This document shows positions 6,967-9,800 of a stretch of 9,800 nucleotides of DNA, piece by piece (within the stretch, counting starts at the first letter, position 1; every line of letters starts with the position of its first letter). A program made the position numbers and the translations under genes. Below the pieces are notes generated by a model. It did not search any database. It was not told the origin of the DNA and saw nothing but the letters and a program-made list of their open reading frames with translations. This DNA comes from Burkholderia gladioli (GTDB taxonomy: Bacteria > Pseudomonadota > Gammaproteobacteria > Burkholderiales > Burkholderiaceae), in contig WNEB01000043.1 of the NCBI GenBank assembly GCA_009914575.1, forward strand, positions 1-9,800. The letters run 5' to 3'.

Positions 6967-7458
6967 ATGTTGGAACTCGATCACTTCGATCTGGCGCTGC
7001 TGGACGTGCTGCAGCGCTTCGGTCGCGCCACGCATCAGCAGCTTGGCGAGCATGTGCCGCTGTCGCCGTCGCAGATCGGCCGCCGCCTGCAGCGGCTCGA
7101 ATCGGCCGGCGTGATCGACGGCTATCGCGTGGTGCTGCGACCCGAACGGCTCGGGTTCGGCGTGACCGCGTTCACGAGCCTGAAGCTCAAGCATCACGGC
7201 GATTCGATCATCGAGGAGTTCCAGCAGCAGATCGACGTGCTGGCCGAGGTGCTCGAATGCCACGCGGTGGTGGGCGACGCCGACTATCTGCTGCGGATCG
7301 TGGCGCCGGACCTGAACGCGCTGTCGTCGTTCGTCATGAAGAAGCTGATGCGCGTGCCGGGCGTGGACAGCGTGCGCTCGAACATCGTGCTGACCACCTT
7401 CAAGCGCAACCGGCCGCTACCGCTGTCGCACCTGGAGCCGGGCGCCGCGCCCGCCTGA
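6967..7458 (+). CDS. Lrp/AsnC-family transcriptional regulator
   Basis: This 163-residue regulator has an N-terminal winged helix-turn-helix (about 4-60; LDHFDLALLDVLQRFGR, then LSPSQIGRRLQRLESAGVIDGY) and a C-terminal RAM ligand-binding and oligomerisation domain (about 65-146; TSLKLK, ECHAVVGDADYLLRI, VPGVDSVRSNIVLTTFK). Lrp/AsnC proteins usually sense amino acids and often control an adjacent divergent gene. Here that neighbour is phhA, so phenylalanine- or tyrosine-responsive control is the natural inference. The ATG at 6967 gives the conserved start and has GAGA 8 bases upstream. The gene appears intact although its presumed target is dead. It converges with the CYTH pseudogene, 53 bases between stops. 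Confidence 0.94.
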   Translation: MLELDHFDLALLDVLQRFGRATHQQLGEHVPLSPSQIGRRLQRLESAGVIDGYRVVLRPERLGFGVTAFTSLKLKHHGDSIIEEFQQQIDVLAEVLECHAVVGDADYLLRIVAPDLNALSSFVMKKLMRVPGVDSVRSNIVLTTFKRNRPLPLSHLEPGAAPA

Positions 7459-8026
7459 GCGCGGCGGCCCCGCCCGGCCTTTGCCTCGCGGCCGATGCCG
7501 GTCGCACAGGCTCAGGAGGCTTCCGCCTCCGGCGCGGCCAGCAGGTCCACATAGGCCACGGCCACCAGCGCCTCGGTCGGCACGCCGAGCCTGGCGAACA
7601 TCTCGTGCGCTTCGGCCTCGCCGCTGGCTTCCTCGTCGCCCTCGGCCAGCACGACTTCCAGTTCGATGAAATCGCAGAGCCCGTCGACGCTATCCAGGTG
7701 GATGCGCGTGCGACCGACCAGATAAACGTGCCGCTCCTTGCTGACGATGCCGCGGGTGGTGAGGCCGGTGGCCAGCAGCGCGTGCATGGCTTCGGGGTTG
7801 GTGACGGTGCTGCGCGTGTAGTACGACACCTTCGGGCCGTCGCGATCGTCGCGCTGGTAGAAGATCAGTTCGGGCGGCGTGTTGTCGTCCAAGCGGCGCA
7901 GCTTGAGCCGACCGCGCGGCACATCGTAGAAGAAATCCTGTTGACGATAGAACAGCGGGGCTTCGGTGGCGAGCGATGCCGCCTTGTCGCGCAGCGCGTC
8001 AAAGTCGCTGACGCGGGCCTTGATCT

Positions 8027-8059
8027 CGATATTGGGCTCTCTTGAAATTTGAGTGGGTG
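8027..8059 (+). repeat. left target duplication (8027-8034) and left terminal inverted repeat (8035-8059)
   Basis: CGATATTG at 8027-8034 is the left copy of the duplicated target. The 25-base inverted end follows, GGCTCTCTTGAA at its outer part and GAGTGGGTG at its inner part. The duplication lies in the codons for Asn-Ile-Glu of the CYTH gene. Confidence 0.88.
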
Positions 8060-8301
8060 AAAAGGGCCGCCGGGGTACGAAAACCTACGTCGCAAAACGG
8101 CATCTTCCCACCCCTAGCCCCGCCCCAAGGCGGGGAAGTCCTCGCCGCCGGACGGGCTCGGGGGCCAGGCGGCGCAAGGCTTTGCCTGTGGCCCGAGCCC
8201 TCAAGCGTGCTCGTAGATTTCTCCGCATCAAGGGTTCGCTGCGCCGGACTTCGCCCGCCCTTGACCCGGAAAAATCCACCCACTCGAAATTCAAGAGAGG
8301 C
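8035..8301. mobile_element. 267-bp non-autonomous transposon (MITE-like) with 25-bp inverted ends
   Basis: The element is defined by a split gene, inverted ends and target duplication. The left end begins GGCTCTCTTGAA and the right end, read on the minus strand, begins GCCTCTCTTGAA; both continue to GAGTGGGTG, with 22 of 25 positions equal. Both sides are flanked by the 8-base direct repeat CGATATTG. No transposase is encoded: short frames inside are all arbitrary. Instead the interior is a chain of hairpins: CCCCGCC/GGCGGGG (8118-8135), GGGCTCGGG/CCCGAGCCC (8154-8200) with an inner CAGGC/GCCTG, and TCAAGGG/CCCTTGA (8228-8264). Eight-base duplications occur in IS256, ISL3, IS1595 and IS66 families; ends starting GG favour ISL3 or IS1595, but the parent is not identified. 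The ends do not resemble the IS256 or IS30 edges in this window. Confidence 0.85.
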
Positions 8302-8309
8302 CGATATTG
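8277..8309 (-). repeat. right terminal inverted repeat (8277-8301) and right target duplication (8302-8309)
   Basis: The right end is the inverse of the left with three mismatches (positions 2, 13 and 16 from the outside). The second copy of CGATATTG follows at 8302-8309, identical to the left copy, which indicates a recent insertion. Confidence 0.88.
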
Positions 8310-8438
8310 CGTGCCATGCAGTTCTCCTCGGTCTGGGCGATCGAATCGCTTGGGTGGGAGGAAGAATCTAGCAAAAAGTCGGGGTCCGTGGGTTGACGCC
8401 GACCGAAAGGCCAGGAAAACGGCCGCCGCGAAATGTGA

Positions 8439-8456
8439 GGAAATTCCCGGAAATTC
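8439..8456. promoter_or_regulatory. tandem GGAAATTC repeat upstream of the CYTH gene
   Basis: GGAAATTC occurs twice, at 8439-8446 and 8449-8456, with a 10-base period, in the 172-base gap between the CYTH start and the LysR stop. The pair also has local inverted symmetry (TTCC-C-GGAA). Same-face spacing suggests a protein-binding site, but no family is recognised. The rest of this gap shows no gene and no terminator. Confidence 0.3.
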
Positions 8457-8489
8457 GAATACACATCCTTGCCTGGCGGGGCTTTGACG

Positions 8490-9391
8490 CTATCCGGCCC
8501 ATTGTTGCTCGACGAGCCGCAGCGCCGCCGCGATCACCGGTTCCTCGCGCCGGTCGGCGCGCGTCATGAAGGTCAGCTCGGTCGGCACGCTGACCGGCTC
8601 GACGATCACCAGCGCGTGCGCGTGCGCCTCGCGCAGCGCGATCGAATCGCGCACCAGCGACAAGCCCACGCCCGATTTCACGAGATCCAGCATCGACGGC
8701 TCCTGATCGACCTCCGCCACCTTCACCGGTTGCACGCCGGCCTCGGCGAAGCGGCGCGACAGCAGCCGGTGATGGGCCGCGAGGAGGGCGGCGTCCAGAT
8801 CCACGGCAGCGCCGCCAGCGCGCGCCAGTCGCGGGCGCGCTGCACGCGCTCCTTCCAGCCGGCGGGCGCCATCACGCGGTACTGGTAGCGGGTCAGCGTG
8901 AGCGTGTGAAACAGCAGGCCGTCGAGCTGATCGTCGTCGTCGGGGCAGCCGATCGAATAGCCGACATCGAGCTCGCGCGCCCGCACGGCCTCGCGCACCC
9001 AGCCCGACATGCCGTGGCGCAGCTCGGTCTCGATCTGGGGATAGGTTTCGACGAGTTGCCGCAGAAAGCCGCCCAGACGCAGGAATTCCGGATCGAGCAC
9101 GGTGCCGATTCGCAGCCGGTCGCGCACTTCCTGGCGCAGCGCGCTGGCCGCGCGTTGCACGTCGTTGGCGGCCGACAGCGCGCGCTCCGCGTGCGGCAGC
9201 AGCGCCTGGCCGTCGCGCGTCAGCACGAGGCCGCGCGAGGTGCGCGTGAACAGCACCACGCCGAGCGCCTGCTGCAGATGCTTGATCTGCAGGCTGACGG
9301 CGGGCTGTGTCAGGCACAGGCGGGCGGCGGCGCGCGTCAGGTTGCCTTCGCGCGCCACCGTGGCGAACGCACGGAGCAGGATCAGATCCAT
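8490..9391 (-). pseudogene. LysR-family transcriptional regulator with one frameshift
   Basis: Two overlapping frames together make a LysR regulator of about 300 residues. Residues 1-60 form the helix-turn-helix: ILLRAFATVAREGNLTRAA, TQPAVSLQIKHLQQALG, FTRTSRGLVLTRDG. The effector-binding domain follows with LRIGTVLDPEFLRLGGFL and ELDVGYSIG, up to ALPWIWTPP. There the first frame drifts into PITGCCRAASPRPAC while the next frame resumes with HHRLLSRRFAEAGVQP, EPSMLDLVKSGVGLSLV and the natural end EQQWAG. One missing base near 8778-8782 explains this; expected coding would be TCG-GCG-GCC-CAT. Everything else looks well conserved, so it is either a young mutation or a sequence error. The shifted frame ends at a stop near 8723 and lacks the final third of the effector domain. 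The start at 9391 has no clear ribosome site. Confidence 0.85.
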
Positions 9392-9399
9392 CGAGCAAT

Positions 9400-9414
9400 A
9401 TTAGCGATGCTTAT
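9400..9414. promoter_or_regulatory. candidate LysR-type binding site (T-N11-A) upstream of the LysR gene
   Basis: ATTAGCGATGCTTAT has arms matching at five of six positions and contains the T-N11-A pattern (9401-9413) typical of LysR regulators. It ends 9 bases before the LysR start codon and overlaps TATAAG on the minus strand, a five-of-six match to a -10 box. Autoregulation is the usual LysR arrangement. Pattern evidence only. Confidence 0.4.
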
Positions 9415-9429
9415 AAAGCTGTTCAGCAT

Positions 9430-9800
9430 AACTGGGCGGCCTCAAATCTGAAGTGCAACACCTTCGCCAACCGGTAAAGTCCGCGAATGGCAAAGAGAAC
9501 GTACCAACAACTGCGACCTGAAGAACGTATGCGAATCGATTTCTGGCGGGACGAGCGATTGAGCTCCCCCTCGACGTTGAGTCGCGAACTGGCCCGCAAC
9601 ACGCAGACCAACGGCCTGTACTGCCCACGTGTCGCCCAAGCGGCTCGCATCGCCCGACGGCAAGCCGCCCGGTCGCCGTTGAAGCTCGCACCCGATTCGA
9701 TCCTTTGGGGTGTCGTTTGCCAGCGCTTGCGCGAGCGCCAGTGGTCGCCCCAGGAGATTGCCGCTACCCTGAAGCGCACTTTCCCTGACGACCCGAGCCT
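9430..9800 (+). mobile_element. IS30-family insertion sequence, partial (left end, runs off right edge)
   Basis: An IS30-type transposase gene opens at 9487 and continues past the window. Its left terminus probably lies about 40-60 bases upstream, in the stretch containing CTCAAATCTGAAGTGCAACA (9441-9460), but the opposite end is not visible, so the boundary is approximate. The element sits immediately upstream of the LysR gene, where a divergent target gene would normally be expected. Confidence 0.6.
9487..9800 (+). CDS. IS30-family transposase, N-terminal part with a probable internal deletion (truncated by window edge)
   Basis: The frame is open from an ATG at 9487 to the window edge, 104 residues. 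It begins MAKRTYQQLRPEERMRI and contains PSTLSRELARNT, YCPRVAQAARIARRQA and RQWSPQEIAATLKRTFPDDP, which fit the N-terminal helix-turn-helix region of IS30 transposases. In the family, about ten residues of the form 'LR.IAR.LGR' come between the 'EGLS' turn and 'SPST.SREL'. Here DERLS is followed directly by SPSTLSREL, so roughly 30 bases seem to be missing near 9561-9567 without breaking the frame. That would remove the first helix of the DNA-binding motif and probably the function. The DDE catalytic part is outside the window. The comparison is from memory of the family, not an alignment. Confidence 0.8.
   Translation, partial: MAKRTYQQLRPEERMRIDFWRDERLSSPSTLSRELARNTQTNGLYCPRVAQAARIARRQAARSPLKLAPDSILWGVVCQRLRERQWSPQEIAATLKRTFPDDPS

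Larger units (their letters stand above)
7512..8317 (-). pseudogene. CYTH-domain protein (class IV adenylate cyclase/triphosphatase-like), interrupted by a small transposon
   Basis: Removing the insertion and one target copy restores a 176-residue frame: MARNIEIKARVSDFDALRD, then PLFYRQQDFFYDVPRGRLKLRR, ELIFYQRDD, TRIHLDSVDGLCDFIELEVVL, and a C-terminal YVDLL. EIK near the start, the LKLR strand, and FIELEVVL are hallmarks of the CYTH tunnel fold, which includes CyaB-type cyclases and thiamine or inorganic triphosphatases; which reaction this one performed cannot be read. The original ATG at 8317 has an excellent GAGGAG ribosome site, but after MARNI the frame enters the element and stops within three codons. 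On the far side, the native frame has a TAG inside the element and no ATG before a GTG at 7922, which lacks a ribosome site and the EIK segment. I therefore call it inactivated. The coding body is otherwise undamaged, so the insertion is probably recent. Confidence 0.88.

Noticed and set aside
7512..7922. GTG at 7922 as a real start for a shortened CYTH protein
   Set aside because: There is no ribosome site, it begins in the middle of a conserved strand (DVPRGRLKLRR), and it loses the N-terminal EIK segment needed for catalysis.
6936..8045. 369-codon open frame on the plus strand across the Lrp and CYTH genes
   Set aside because: It crosses two recognisable genes on different strands and has no motif of its own, so it is a compositional shadow.
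8035..8301. The small transposon as a derivative of the IS256 or IS30 elements at the window edges
   Set aside because: Its GGCTCTCTTGAA ends do not match the visible edge sequences of either element, and an 8-base duplication does not fit IS30.
8053..8487. 144-codon open frame through the small transposon
   Set aside because: It is arginine-rich, shows no transposase motifs and runs past the element's right end, so it is not evidence of an encoded protein.

Overview
The window is high-GC DNA that reads as a Burkholderia sensu lato chromosome (Betaproteobacteria). The organism is inferred from gene content: a DUF3717 protein, an Lrp/AsnC regulator divergent from phenylalanine hydroxylase, a SET protein with a lysine tail, and a TctD/TctE-like two-component pair. 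It is not proved by any marker gene. Both edges lie inside insertion sequences: an IS256-family transposase start at the left and an IS30-family transposase start at the right.

The left half looks healthy. In order it holds an Old Yellow Enzyme-type flavin oxidoreductase (605-1717, +), a SET-domain protein with post-SET cysteines and a 29-residue basic tail (1964-2503, +), a convergent hairpin, a sensor kinase (2576-4135, -), its OmpR-type response regulator (4254-4946, -) and a small DUF3717 protein (5054-5278, +) closed by a very strong terminator. The kinase and regulator are co-directional but separated by 118 bases containing a terminator-like hairpin, so kinase expression may be attenuated relative to the regulator.

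The right half is decaying. phhB (pterin carbinolamine dehydratase) is intact, but phhA next to it carries five independent lesions, including loss of one residue inside the iron-ligand motif. The Lrp-type regulator divergent from phhA is intact and has a palindromic candidate operator. A CYTH-domain gene (7512-8317, -) is split after its fourth codon by a 267-bp non-autonomous element with 25-bp inverted ends and an 8-bp target duplication. A LysR regulator (8490-9391, -) has a single -1 frameshift, and the IS30 element lies directly upstream of it.

Together, two IS elements, one small non-coding transposon and three damaged genes suggest a genome with IS expansion and relaxed selection, as in host-restricted Burkholderia. 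The least-described item is the 267-bp hairpin-rich element. The SET protein and the kinase-regulator spacer are the next most interesting.
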